DNA of 64,000 bases from Salinirubrum litoreum (GTDB taxonomy: Archaea; Halobacteriota; Halobacteria; Halobacteriales; Haloferacaceae), in the NCBI RefSeq assembly GCF_020567425.1, contig NZ_JAJCVJ010000003.1, forward strand, positions 124,001-188,000. The letters run 5' to 3'. Positions 18,545-27,246 of this stretch are shown here, in pieces. The position numbers were made by a program, and so were the translations under genes. Position 1 is the stretch's first letter, and every line of letters starts with the position of its first letter. Below the pieces are notes generated by a model, which did not search any database, had not been told where the DNA came from, and worked only from the letters and a program-made list of their open reading frames with translations.

Positions 18545-19667
18545 ACAAGATCCGATCCTCGAAGTCGAGAACCTGACGAAACACTTTGTCCAGAACGACG
18601 GTGTGCTGGACCGCCTCCTCGGTGCGGACAAGACGGTCAAGGCGGTCCAGGACATCTCGTTCGACATCGATCCCGGCGAGACGGTCGGACTCGTCGGCGA
18701 GTCCGGGTCGGGGAAGTCGACGACCGCCCGGAGTATTCTCCACCTCGACCGACCGACCAGCGGGACCGTCACCTACGACGGGACCGACCTCACGGAACTC
18801 TCCAGTAAAGAACTCAAACGCTTCCGAAAGCGGATCCAGATCGTGTTCCAGGACCCGGCGTCGAGTCTCAATCGACGCAAGAGCGTGGGCCAGATCATCC
18901 GCCAACCGATGAAGGTCCACGGCCTCTACAAGGGAGAACGCACCGAACGGGTCGAAGAACTCATGGAACAGGTCGGGCTGTCTCCGGAGTACTCGAACCG
19001 CTACCCACACGAGTTCTCCGGGGGCCAGCGTCAGCGTGTCGGCATCGCGCGGGCACTCGCGGTGGAACCGGAGTTCCTCGTCTGTGACGAGCCGGTCTCC
19101 GCCCTCGACGTGTCCATCCAGGCACAGATTCTCAACCTGCTCGAAGAACTGCAGGTGGAGTACGACCTCACGATCCTGTTCATCGCACACGACCTCTCCG
19201 TCATCAGGCACGTGTGCGACCGGGTCGCAGTCATGTACCTCGGGGAGATCGTCGAGGTCGCAGAGACCGAACAGTTGTTCTCGAGCCCTCAGCACCCCTA
19301 CACGAGAGCGTTGCTCGAAGCGATCCCGGAACCGGATCCGGAACTCGCTCGCCAGCGGAAACCACTCTCGGGAGAGGTCCCCTCGCCGATCGACCCACCG
19401 TCCGGGTGTTCGTTCCACCCACGGTGCCCCAACGCAACCGAGGAGTGTCGCTCTGTCGACCCGGACCTCACCCAGGTGGAGGGGGCGACCGACGGGCACG
19501 CGGCCGCCTGTATCCACGCGGAGACCTTCGAACCCGACAGCGGGATCACCCTCGAATCGTCGATGGGCGACCGGTACGCACCGGAGAACTTCCTCCACGC
19601 AGACGGGCCCGGTCCTCGGTCGGTCGAACCCGCCGAGGAACTGGAGAACACGGAGGCGAGCGAATGA
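18537..19667 (+). CDS. Opp/Dpp ABC transporter ATPase (DppF-like), dpp operon 2
   Basis: 376 aa. Walker [10 protein letters not shown] near residue 57-65, signature [15 protein letters not shown], Walker B FLVCDEPVSALD, and the C-terminal Cys cluster CSFHPRC with two later Cys. A further acidic tail of about 45 residues follows the cluster. Pairs with the DppD-like subunit as the second nucleotide-binding domain. Its stop codon overlaps the ATG of the small membrane protein gene (ATGA), so that small gene belongs to the operon. Confidence 0.94.
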   Translation: MSEQDPILEVENLTKHFVQNDGVLDRLLGADKTVKAVQDISFDIDPGETVGLVGESGSGKSTTARSILHLDRPTSGTVTYDGTDLTELSSKELKRFRKRIQIVFQDPASSLNRRKSVGQIIRQPMKVHGLYKGERTERVEELMEQVGLSPEYSNRYPHEFSGGQRQRVGIARALAVEPEFLVCDEPVSALDVSIQAQILNLLEELQVEYDLTILFIAHDLSVIRHVCDRVAVMYLGEIVEVAETEQLFSSPQHPYTRALLEAIPEPDPELARQRKPLSGEVPSPIDPPSGCSFHPRCPNATEECRSVDPDLTQVEGATDGHAAACIHAETFEPDSGITLESSMGDRYAPENFLHADGPGPRSVEPAEELENTEASE

Positions 19668-19888
19668 TCCGCCTGCGGGACACCGTCCGACCGCTGCTCC
19701 CCCTGGCACTGACGTTCCTCGTCGTCCTGACGTACGACATGTTCGTCTCGATGGTGCTGTCGGGCATCCCCCGCGTCGCCGTGACGATCACACTCTCCAT
19801 CGTGACGTGGTACGTCATCGCACGTCTCCTCTGGGGCGACTCCGAGGGGTTCGTGCCCGCGATCCGAGGACGGAAGGGCGCTCAGTAA
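19664..19888 (+). CDS. Small two-helix membrane protein at the end of dpp operon 2
   Basis: 74 aa. The ATG at 19664 overlaps the stop of the DppF-like gene by four bases, the classic coupling arrangement, so I believe it is translated. It has a short basic N-terminus (MIRLRDTVR), a helix at about 9-33, a second helix at about 38-57 and a basic C-terminus (RGRKG). This is the pattern of a two-pass membrane protein with both ends inside. No known family recognised. It may be an accessory or stabilising subunit of the transporter. Confidence 0.75.
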   Translation: MIRLRDTVRPLLPLALTFLVVLTYDMFVSMVLSGIPRVAVTITLSIVTWYVIARLLWGDSEGFVPAIRGRKGAQ

Positions 19889-19926
19889 CCACCGGGTCGA
19901 CTTCTGCGTGGCTCCCGCGCCCCGGC

Positions 19927-21288
19927 TTACCTGCGTGCGTCCATCATCCGGGTCGCCCCCTCGGCCCAGTCTCCCCAGAGGAACCCGACACACGCGACGA
20001 GTGCCCACCACGCGTACGTGAGAACGATACCCGCGTAGATACCCGGGAGGCCGTAGCCGAGTCGGATCCCCACGAGGTAACTCGCCCCCAGCATGAACAC
20101 CATCGTCCCGGTGAACCGGGCGTAGAAGGGGGTTCGTGTGTCACCCGCGCCCTGCAGTGCACCCGCCAGCGGGAAGAAGAGCCCGAAGAACAGCATCGAG
20201 ACGCCCGAGATCCGAGTGAAGGCGACGGCGTACCGGAGCGTCTCGGGGTCGTCGGTGAACACGGCCGACAGCGGTCCCGCGGCGGCGACCAACGACACCC
20301 CGACCAATCCGACCGTGAGGACACTCAGTGCGGACACCGCACCGCCGACGAATCGGGCTTCCACCGGCTCTCCCGACCCCAGCGACTTCCCGACGAGGAT
20401 ACTCGCCGCCACACTGTACGATCGGTAGAGTGGTCCTGCGAGTTGCTGGTAGATCCGTCGCCCGACGTGGTACGCCGCGTTGACTTCGGTCCCGAAGACG
20501 AGCAGGATCGCGTTGAACGGGAAACTCGCGAGCGAGGTGCTCATCCCTTCCGCGAAGTTCGGGAGGCCGACCGTGAACAGTTGTCTCGTGACGACCGGGT
20601 TCGTCGGTCGGACGAGAGAGAGGTCGATCCGGTCGCTCACGAACAGGCCGACGATCGACAGCGCCTCGAAGCCACGACTGATCGCAGTCGCAGCCCCCAC
20701 GCCGACGATGCCGAGTCTCGGCAGGCCCCAGAGGCCGAGTCCCAGTCCGACGGTGGCGACGATGTTGAGCGCGTTGGCGAGTCCGTTCACGATCATCGGT
20801 GTCCGCGTGTCCCCCGTTCCCTGCAACGCTCGGGCACCGACGATCGCGACGATCCGGAGCGGGGCGACAACGAAGAGGATCGAGAGGTACTGCGCCGCCA
20901 TCCGGACGACGTCGCGGTCCGCCCCGAGGACCTCGATCAGGACGTCCGTGACCGTCACTCCGACGAGGACAATCGGCAGGCCGACGAGGACCCCGATGAG
21001 CATGGCCTGCGTGACCGCTTGATCCCGGCTCTCGATCGCACCACTCGCGGTGTCCTGGCTCGAGATCGCGATAGCACCCGTCCCGAGAGCGCGACCGATC
21101 CGAAACGGGATCTGCGCGTAGAGGTCCGCCAACCCGATCGCGGCGACGGCGGCGGGTGAGAAGACTCCGGTGACGACGACGTCGACGGACCGCATGAGCG
21201 TGTTGAGCAGTTGCTGAACGGCGATCGGCCACGACAGCGAGGCGATCTCCCGCCACGTGTCGGTGAGGCGACGTAGCAACTCTGCCAT
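19927..21288 (-). CDS. MATE-family multidrug/cation exporter
   Basis: 453 aa from the ATG at 21288, which begins MAELLRRLTDTWREIASLSWPIAVQQLLNTL, the usual MATE opening; an upstream ATG would add 30 non-homologous residues. Twelve membrane helices in two similar halves are expected, and GAGDTRTP/GTGDTRTPM motifs appear once per half, as in the family. Exports organic cations or other solutes using a Na+ or H+ gradient. It stands alone, convergent with the dpp operon and divergent from the malic enzyme gene. Confidence 0.93.
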   Translation of the reverse strand: MAELLRRLTDTWREIASLSWPIAVQQLLNTLMRSVDVVVTGVFSPAAVAAIGLADLYAQIPFRIGRALGTGAIAISSQDTASGAIESRDQAVTQAMLIGVLVGLPIVLVGVTVTDVLIEVLGADRDVVRMAAQYLSILFVVAPLRIVAIVGARALQGTGDTRTPMIVNGLANALNIVATVGLGLGLWGLPRLGIVGVGAATAISRGFEALSIVGLFVSDRIDLSLVRPTNPVVTRQLFTVGLPNFAEGMSTSLASFPFNAILLVFGTEVNAAYHVGRRIYQQLAGPLYRSYSVAASILVGKSLGSGEPVEARFVGGAVSALSVLTVGLVGVSLVAAAGPLSAVFTDDPETLRYAVAFTRISGVSMLFFGLFFPLAGALQGAGDTRTPFYARFTGTMVFMLGASYLVGIRLGYGLPGIYAGIVLTYAWWALVACVGFLWGDWAEGATRMMDARR

Positions 21289-21415
21289 CAGTACCGTACC
21301 GACACACAGTGCCGGTTTGAGTCTGTGGGAATCGGCGAATCGAGAGTCGCTCGCGGCCCGGCGAGTGGGTTGAGCCAACCGAAGCGACTATCCTCCCCAC
21401 GAGGCGTGTGTACGC

Positions 21416-23671
21416 ATGACGCTCGAAGACGAGTCGCGTGAGTATCACCGACGGTCACCCTCGGGAAAAGTAGAGATATCGACGACGAAGCCGACCAGCA
21501 CCCAGCGAGACCTCTCGTTGGCGTACTCACCGGGAGTCGCTACCCCGTGTCGCGACATCGCCGAGGACCAGTCGCTCGCGTACGAGTACACCACGAAGGG
21601 GAATCTCGTCGGTGTCGTCTCGAACGGCTCGGCCGTGTTGGGGCTCGGTGATATCGGCCCGGCGGCCTCGAAACCTGTCATGGAGGGGAAAGGGGTTCTG
21701 TTCAAGCGGTTCGCCGACATCGACGTGTTCGACATCGAACTCGACCTCGCAGACCCGGGCGCGTTCACCGAGGCGGTCGCGGCGATGGAACCGACGTTCG
21801 GCGGGATCAACCTCGAAGACATCCGAACGCCCGACTGCTTCAGTATCGAAGCCGCCCTTCGCGACCGACTGGACATCCCGGTCTTTCACGACGACCAGCA
21901 CGGGACGGCGATCATCTCCGGGGCGGCCCTCCTTAATGCCGTCGACCTCGTGGACAAATCGCTCGGTGAGGTCCATGTCGCGTTCGCGGGCGCGGGTGCT
22001 GCTGCGACCGCGACGGCGAGATTCTACACCTCACTCGGCGTCCCTCGCGAACAGATCACGATGTGTGACGTCGACGGGATCCTCTCGGCCTCACGCGCCG
22101 ATGCGGGCGAACTGAACGAGTTCACCGAGCCGTTCGCCCTCGGCGTCGAGGACGGCGACCTCGCGGACGCGATAGACGGGGCGGACGTGTTCGTCGGCCT
22201 CTCGGTGGGTGGTATCGTGAGCCAAGAGATGGTCCAATCGATGGCCGCCGACCCGATCATCTTCGCGATGGCGAACCCCGATCCGGAGATCAGCTACGAC
22301 GACGCGAGAGCCGCCCGCGACGATACGGTCATCGTAGCTACGGGACGGTCGGACTATCCGAACCAGGTGAACAACGTGCTCGGCTTCCCGTTCATCTTCC
22401 GTGGGGCGCTCGACGTCCGCGCGACCGACATCAACGAGGAGATGAAACGTGCCGCCGCCGAGGCACTCGCCGACCTCGCTCGGACGGACGTGCCCGATTC
22501 GGTCGTGAAGGCCTACGGCGACGGACCACTACGGTTCGGGACCGAGTACCTGATCCCGAAACCCCTCGACTCGCGCATCCTCTACGAGGTGACGCCGGCA
22601 GTCGCGGAGGCTGCGATGGACAGCGGCGTCGCTCGGAGATCGGTCGATCTCGACAGCTACCGTGAGGAACTCGAAGCACGCCTCGGCACGTCGCGTGAAC
22701 TGATACGCGTGGTACTGAACAAGGCGACGTCCGACCCGAAACGGGTCGTCTTCGCCGAGGGTGAAGACGAGAAGATACTCCGGGCGGCGAGCCGACTCGT
22801 CGAAGAGGGGATCGCAGATCCCGTCCTCGTCGGGCGATCCGAGCAGATCCTCGGGACGATCGACGAACTCGGTCTCGACTTCGACCCGGTCGTCGCCGAC
22901 CCGGCAGACGGCGAGTGGAGTCACTACGTCGAGTACCTCTACGAGCGTCGCCAGCGGAACGGTCTGACTCGGTCGGCGGCCGCCGAACTCGTCGAGCAGG
23001 ATCGGAACTACTTCGCGAGCGTGATGGTCGCGACCGGTGACGCGGACGCGATGTTGACGGGGCTCACGAACCACTACCCTACGGCGCTCCGCCCGCCGTT
23101 ACAGGTCGTCGGCACGGCACCGGAGACGGACTACGCGGCGGGGGTCTACCTGCTGACCGTCGGGAACCGCGTCGTCTTCTGTGCCGACGCGACGGTCAAC
23201 CTCGATCCGGACGCGGAGGTGCTCGCCGAGGTGACGAAACACACCGCCGACCTCGCCCGACGGTTCGACGTCGAACCCCGTGCGGCACTCCTCTCGTACT
23301 CGGACTTCGGGAGTGTCGACACCGAGGGCGTCGAGAAGCCTCGACACGCGGTCCGAACACTCCGCGAGGACCCGGCGGTCGACTTCCCGGTCGACGGCGA
23401 GATGCAGGCCGACACTGCACTCGTCGCGGAGATGCTCACCGACACCTACGACTTCACGGACCTCGACGCCCCGGCGAACGTCCTCGTCTTTCCGAACCTC
23501 GAAGCCGGGAACATCGGCTACAAACTGCTCCAGCGACTCGGTGGAGCAGAGACCATCGGACCGATGCTCGTCGGGATGGACAAACCGGTCCACGTCCTTC
23601 AGCGAGGCGACGAAGTCCAGGATATCGTCAGTCTCGCTGGTGTCGCCGTCGTCGACGCGCAGAACCGGTGA
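21416..23671 (+). CDS. maeB: NADP-type malic enzyme fused to phosphotransacetylase-like domain
   Basis: 751 aa, the length of the MaeB hybrid. The malic enzyme half (about 1-415) shows YSPGVATPC, the substrate/metal region with FHDDQHGTA, and the nucleotide-binding GAGAAATA; NPDPEI follows. The second half (about 425-751) is a phosphotransacetylase-type domain (VFAEGEDEKILRAA, then a C-terminal VFPNLEAGNIGYKLLQRLGG), which in MaeB proteins is generally regulatory rather than catalytic. Oxidatively decarboxylates malate to pyruvate, supplying NADPH and pyruvate. Monocistronic; a weak hairpin lies just downstream. Confidence 0.94.
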   Translation: MTLEDESREYHRRSPSGKVEISTTKPTSTQRDLSLAYSPGVATPCRDIAEDQSLAYEYTTKGNLVGVVSNGSAVLGLGDIGPAASKPVMEGKGVLFKRFADIDVFDIELDLADPGAFTEAVAAMEPTFGGINLEDIRTPDCFSIEAALRDRLDIPVFHDDQHGTAIISGAALLNAVDLVDKSLGEVHVAFAGAGAAATATARFYTSLGVPREQITMCDVDGILSASRADAGELNEFTEPFALGVEDGDLADAIDGADVFVGLSVGGIVSQEMVQSMAADPIIFAMANPDPEISYDDARAARDDTVIVATGRSDYPNQVNNVLGFPFIFRGALDVRATDINEEMKRAAAEALADLARTDVPDSVVKAYGDGPLRFGTEYLIPKPLDSRILYEVTPAVAEAAMDSGVARRSVDLDSYREELEARLGTSRELIRVVLNKATSDPKRVVFAEGEDEKILRAASRLVEEGIADPVLVGRSEQILGTIDELGLDFDPVVADPADGEWSHYVEYLYERRQRNGLTRSAAAELVEQDRNYFASVMVATGDADAMLTGLTNHYPTALRPPLQVVGTAPETDYAAGVYLLTVGNRVVFCADATVNLDPDAEVLAEVTKHTADLARRFDVEPRAALLSYSDFGSVDTEGVEKPRHAVRTLREDPAVDFPVDGEMQADTALVAEMLTDTYDFTDLDAPANVLVFPNLEAGNIGYKLLQRLGGAETIGPMLVGMDKPVHVLQRGDEVQDIVSLAGVAVVDAQNR

Positions 23672-24092
23672 GTACGGATCGGCGTCGGCGGGCACCCACC
23701 GATCTGTCGTCGTAGAAACGATGTGTCGTTTTATGACGAGCGTCGGAGAACGTCGGGACGGTCGATAGTTCACAGACGGTTTCTGACAGGCCCAAACCAC
23801 GAGATAGATAGTAAAATCGGGACCCACAGTTTCTGCATTTCCTCTACCATTGTTCCCTTTCTCACTCGTATATGCGTCTTCGCCGTGGCGATAATTTTGC
23901 TACGAAAGTAAACTCATGAGTAGTTCTCAAATATCTCACAGTTCGAGTCGGCACCCGGATCACGTGTCGGCAGGGGAGCAGAGAGAGACAGGAGAGAAGC
24001 AGCGGCGACGAGAGACCCCGAGAGGAAGTGGGAAAGAGCGTGGCGTGCGTCGTGACGAGTCGAGACCGGAGAGGCTCTGGACGAGACGGTGG
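23672..24092. other. Convergent intergenic region between maeB and the Sph gene
   Basis: 421 bases between convergent genes. An open frame starting at 23916 runs antisense into the Sph gene and is not convincing. The centre (23800-23930) is A/T-rich with a TTTTGCTACGAAAGTAAAC stretch. The only structure I see is the small hairpin at 23716-23731. Confidence 0.45.
23716..23732 (+). terminator. Possible maeB terminator hairpin
   Basis: AAACGA-TGTG-TCGTTT followed by one more T, 45 bases after the maeB stop codon. The stem is only 6 bases; archaeal termination depends mainly on T-runs, so this is weak. Confidence 0.3.
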
Positions 24093-26036
24093 TCAGATCG
24101 ACTCGACGCGGTTGTACGCCGCGTCCAGTGCCTGTGCGTCTTCGTCGAGGAGGGCCACGACGAGGTAGTCGGGGAAGACCTCGAAGTACTCGACGAGTTC
24201 GGCGATCCGGTCGGCGTCGATGGCCTCCAGCGAGTCCAGGAGCATGAACGGGACTTTCTCGTGGACGTCGTGGACGAGATAGCCGGCCAGCGCGAAGACG
24301 AGACCGGTCACTTCGCGCTCCGACTCGCTGAGGTGGTCCACGGTGTCCTCGTAGGTCGTCCCGGAAGCCGTCGAGCGGACGACGTGCAACTCGAAGAACG
24401 TCTCTATCGACTTCTGCCGCCCGTCACGGACTTCGCGCTGTACTCGCTCGATCCACACCCGGTCGAGGTTCCCGTAGTCGAGCGCACTGAGCACGTCGTC
24501 CATGTGCTCGTTGAAGGCTTCGATCGCCTTCTTCTCGAGGCTCTCGACCCGCGTCCGCAGTTCCGCCACCTGTTCGGCCACCCGGTCACGCTCTGCCTGG
24601 AGTTCCGAGAGCGCTTCGACCTGTTCTTCGATCGTCTCGATTTCGGCCTCGACGCCCTCCCGGTCGTTCTCTAGGCGACCGAGTTCGTACTCCAACCTGT
24701 TGGCCTCCTTGTGGAGGTCGAGTATCTCGTCGAACTGTTCCGACTCCAGGTCCTCGACCTCCGCTTCGAGCGTCTGAATGCGCTCTTCGAGCGTCTCGCG
24801 TTCGTCTCGGAGGCTCTCCAGCCGCGCCTGTCGCTGCTCGATCTCGGCTTCGACGTCGGACAGTTGCTCCTGGTACTGCCGACGCTTGCGCTGCTGTTCT
24901 TCGAGGGAGTCCTTGTCGGCTTTGAGGTCGTCGAGTTCCGTCGAGAGGTCCCGTTTCGTGCTCAGTTTCCCCTCGCGCAGTTCGCGGAGTTGCTCGAGTG
25001 TCGTTTCGATCTCCGAGCGTTCTACTTCCGATCCGCAGGTCCAGCAGACGACGTCGTCGTCCGGGAGCAGTTCGTCCGTCACCGACCCGCCGTCGTCTCC
25101 CTCGATGGCCTGTTGCAGGTCGGATCGCTCGCCGTCCAACATCTCCTCGTTGAACTGGACCGTGCTCTGGAGCGAACTGATCTCGGTGTCCAGGCGCCGC
25201 CGCCGGTCTCGGAGCGTGTGGATGCGGTCTTCGAGTGTCGCCAGTTCGTCTTCGGACGCCTCGGGGAGCGCCTCCAGTTCGGTCTGGAGTGTCGATCGGT
25301 CCTGTTTGAGCGACGTGATGCTCTCGCGCTCGGTGTCGATGTCGTACCGCACGTCCTCGAGTTCGTTGCGTGCGTCGCGCAGTTCGTCGAGTTTCCCCTC
25401 GAGTCGCTCCTGTTCTGTCTGCTTCGCCTCGACGTCGGTGTCGAGGCCCTCGATCTCCGACTCCGTCTCCCGAAGTTCGGTGCGCGTCTCCTCGATCTCG
25501 TCTTCGAGACCGCGCAGTTCGGTCTCCAGGTCCGGGAGGTCCCGCTTCCGCTGTTCGATCGCCTCGATTTGCTGGTCGATGTCTGCTCGTTCGGATTCGA
25601 GTCGCGAGATCTCCGTCTTGATCTCTTCGGTGTCGACCGGCCGCATGATCAGATCGCGGAGGTTCTGCCCGGTCGTGACGGCCCGCCGTGCCTCGTTCGA
25701 CTCCAAGAGGAACGCGAACAGTTCCGCCAGTTCGGGATCGTCGAGATACGGATCGCCGGTCGTGGAGACGGTCCCGTTCTGCCGGACCAACCGCCGCCGG
25801 TACGCCTGCTCTCCCATCGATAGCTCGACGGAGCCCTCCTCGGCGTCACCTTTGAGCGAGGCGTTCTCGCCGCCCATCGCGGCCATGAGTGCCTGGAGGA
25901 ACGACGTTCGGTTGGTCGCGTTGCGCCCGGACAGGACGTTGACACCGGGGTCCAGCGACACGGAGGTCTCGTCGATGCCACCGATGTTCTGCACCTCGAG
26001 GGTAGCACCCCTGTCTACTACTTCCTGTTCAGCCAT
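24093..26036 (-). CDS. Archaea-specific SMC-related ATPase (Sph family)
   Basis: 647 aa. The head begins LEVQNIGGIDETSVSL (about 13-28), then an ATP-loop SGRNATNRTS (36-45) in which the usual Walker A Lys is replaced by Arg. A long coiled coil follows (about 150-560), interrupted near residues 331-334 by CWTC, a zinc-hook-like CxxC as in Rad50. The C-terminal head carries the signature LSESEREVTGLVFALAGYL and a Walker B-like PFMLLDSLEAID. Haloarchaeal Sph proteins are linked to chromosome organisation and cell shape. It lies about 90 bases downstream of the RdfA-type gene, most likely in one operon. Confidence 0.88.
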   Translation of the reverse strand: MAEQEVVDRGATLEVQNIGGIDETSVSLDPGVNVLSGRNATNRTSFLQALMAAMGGENASLKGDAEEGSVELSMGEQAYRRRLVRQNGTVSTTGDPYLDDPELAELFAFLLESNEARRAVTTGQNLRDLIMRPVDTEEIKTEISRLESERADIDQQIEAIEQRKRDLPDLETELRGLEDEIEETRTELRETESEIEGLDTDVEAKQTEQERLEGKLDELRDARNELEDVRYDIDTERESITSLKQDRSTLQTELEALPEASEDELATLEDRIHTLRDRRRRLDTEISSLQSTVQFNEEMLDGERSDLQQAIEGDDGGSVTDELLPDDDVVCWTCGSEVERSEIETTLEQLRELREGKLSTKRDLSTELDDLKADKDSLEEQQRKRRQYQEQLSDVEAEIEQRQARLESLRDERETLEERIQTLEAEVEDLESEQFDEILDLHKEANRLEYELGRLENDREGVEAEIETIEEQVEALSELQAERDRVAEQVAELRTRVESLEKKAIEAFNEHMDDVLSALDYGNLDRVWIERVQREVRDGRQKSIETFFELHVVRSTASGTTYEDTVDHLSESEREVTGLVFALAGYLVHDVHEKVPFMLLDSLEAIDADRIAELVEYFEVFPDYLVVALLDEDAQALDAAYNRVESI

Positions 26037-26127
26037 TGTACGATACGTGACGGCTGTCGCTCAAAAAGATTGCGTCCGGAGTGCGCGACCAGACCGGCCG
26101 GAGAGCGACCAAGACAGGCGGGGGCAG

Positions 26128-26730
26128 TCACTCCTCACGGAGCAGGTCGTACACGTCGTACTGGTCGGCGGAGTCCTGATAGACCACCTGGATGTCGACG
26201 ATGACGTCTATCTCGCCGGCCGGAACGAGCTCCTCGCGCTGGAGACTCTCTATCGCGTCCCCGGTGACTGCCGCAGTCCGATCCTGGAGTTTCTGGACGC
26301 GTTCGAGCGCGTTCTCGCGGCGTTCCTCGGCCGTCTTCGTGGGTTGTTCGACCTCCCGGTGTCTCCGAAGGTACGTGTGGATCGACTGGTGAGAGACGAA
26401 GTCGTCGCGCACTCGGTCGACGTCGACGCCGTTCTGGGCCAGTCGCCGCTCTGTCCGGGTCCGCAGGCCAGCGCTCACGTCGTCACTGGTCAACTGCTCG
26501 TAGAGTCTGTCGACCTCTGTGTCGAGGAGGCTCAGATCGCTGTCGCCGACGGCGCGTTCTAGCACGTGTTTGTTGAAGTAGTCGGCCAGTTGACGAGTGC
26601 TCAGTCCCTCCTCGCCCGTGTCGAGCCACCGGGTTTCCAGGTCCTCGCCGAGACCCGTCAGTCCGTACGCTTCGATGACCCGTACCACCTTGCTCGGCGG
26701 TCGGTCTCCGTCTGAATCGTCGCTACTCAT
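26128..26730 (-). CDS. RdfA-family (rod-determining factor) protein
   Basis: 200 aa, acidic, cytoplasmic. The signature SKVVRVIEAYGLTGLGEDLE (13-32), then RWL, LSTRQLADYFNKHVLERA and FVSHQSIHTYLRRHREV, matches the RdfA family of haloarchaea, in which the Haloferax volcanii member is needed for rod shape and lies next to an sph gene. The same neighbourhood is kept here. Helical throughout; no catalytic motif. A TATA box sits 27 bases upstream of the ATG. The partner is presumably the Sph protein encoded downstream. Confidence 0.85.
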   Translation of the reverse strand: MSSDDSDGDRPPSKVVRVIEAYGLTGLGEDLETRWLDTGEEGLSTRQLADYFNKHVLERAVGDSDLSLLDTEVDRLYEQLTSDDVSAGLRTRTERRLAQNGVDVDRVRDDFVSHQSIHTYLRRHREVEQPTKTAEERRENALERVQKLQDRTAAVTGDAIESLQREELVPAGEIDVIVDIQVVYQDSADQYDVYDLLREE

Positions 26731-26753
26731 GGTCCGACGTTGCCGACCGACGG

Positions 26754-26760
26754 TATAAAT
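26754..26760 (-). promoter_or_regulatory. TATA box for the RdfA-Sph operon
   Basis: ATTTATA on the minus strand, centred 27 bases upstream of the ATG at 26730; good fit to a leaderless promoter. Confidence 0.6.
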
Positions 26761-26870
26761 GGTTGTGGCGTGGTCTCAGTGTACTCACGTCGAAGACGAG
26801 AGAGTGATAGACTGTTCGTGTGCGTCTCCGAACGTCGATGTTGGTGGTGGATGCCGACCGCGGGTAGCGA

Positions 26871-26890
26871 TTACACACGTATAGTTGTAA
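26871..26890. repeat. Palindrome TTACA-N10-TGTAA, copy 4
   Basis: Reads TTACACACGTATAGTTGTAA, about 140 bases upstream of the RdfA-type start codon. Same arms and length as the three copies near 11 kb. Confidence 0.6.
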
Positions 26891-27030
26891 AGTGCGGTCG
26901 GTCGATCGTCGCCGACCAGTTCCGGGCCGTCGATCGGGGAGACTCGTCCCCCTGCCTCCCCGGTGACGACCTCCCGGAAGAGGGACCGGTGGTGACGGGA
27001 GCACACGGCGACTGTCTTCGGTGATAGCTC

Positions 27031-27070
27031 TCGACTATAACGCTTGACTGTAGCACATCGCTATAGTCGA
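27031..27070. repeat. Inverted repeat with 9-base arms
   Basis: TCGACTATA (27031-27039) and TATAGTCGA (27062-27070) around a 22-base spacer. Could be a two-site operator; no gene starts close by. Confidence 0.45.
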
Positions 27071-27181
27071 AATATGTAAACACTGTCACAGCTAGTTTGT
27101 CTACAAGAACGGTAGACACGACACCGATTGTTAAGTAAACGTGACTCGATATCATACACAACTGACTTTACTCAAATCATA

Positions 27182-27210
27182 TCGTGTAGAACATAGACAG
27201 TTCTACACGA
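27182..27210. repeat. Perfect 11-base hairpin
   Basis: TCGTGTAGAAC, loop ATAGACA, GTTCTACACGA. It lies 37 bases past the stop of the PQQ-propeller gene, where a 3'-end structure of that transcript would be. No strong T-run follows on the minus strand, so it may instead be a binding site or RNA-stabilising hairpin. Confidence 0.5.
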
Positions 27211-27246
27211 ACAAGCGAACAGGTGAACGTATCTCTTCGAGCGTGG

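Larger units (their letters stand above)
26731..27246. other. A/T-rich intergenic region with several inverted repeats
   Basis: 516 bases between the 5' end of the RdfA-type gene and the 3' end of the PQQ-propeller gene. No gene is supportable. It holds the RdfA promoter, the fourth copy of the TTACA-N10-TGTAA palindrome, an inverted repeat with 9-base arms at 27031-27070 and a perfect 11-base hairpin at 27182-27210. Positions 27020-27230 are markedly A/T-rich. Confidence 0.5.

Noticed and set aside
23916-24674. Plus-strand open frame across the Sph gene.
   Set aside because: Most of it is antisense to the Sph C-terminus and its protein has no recognisable features; long opposite-strand frames are common in GC-rich haloarchaeal genes.
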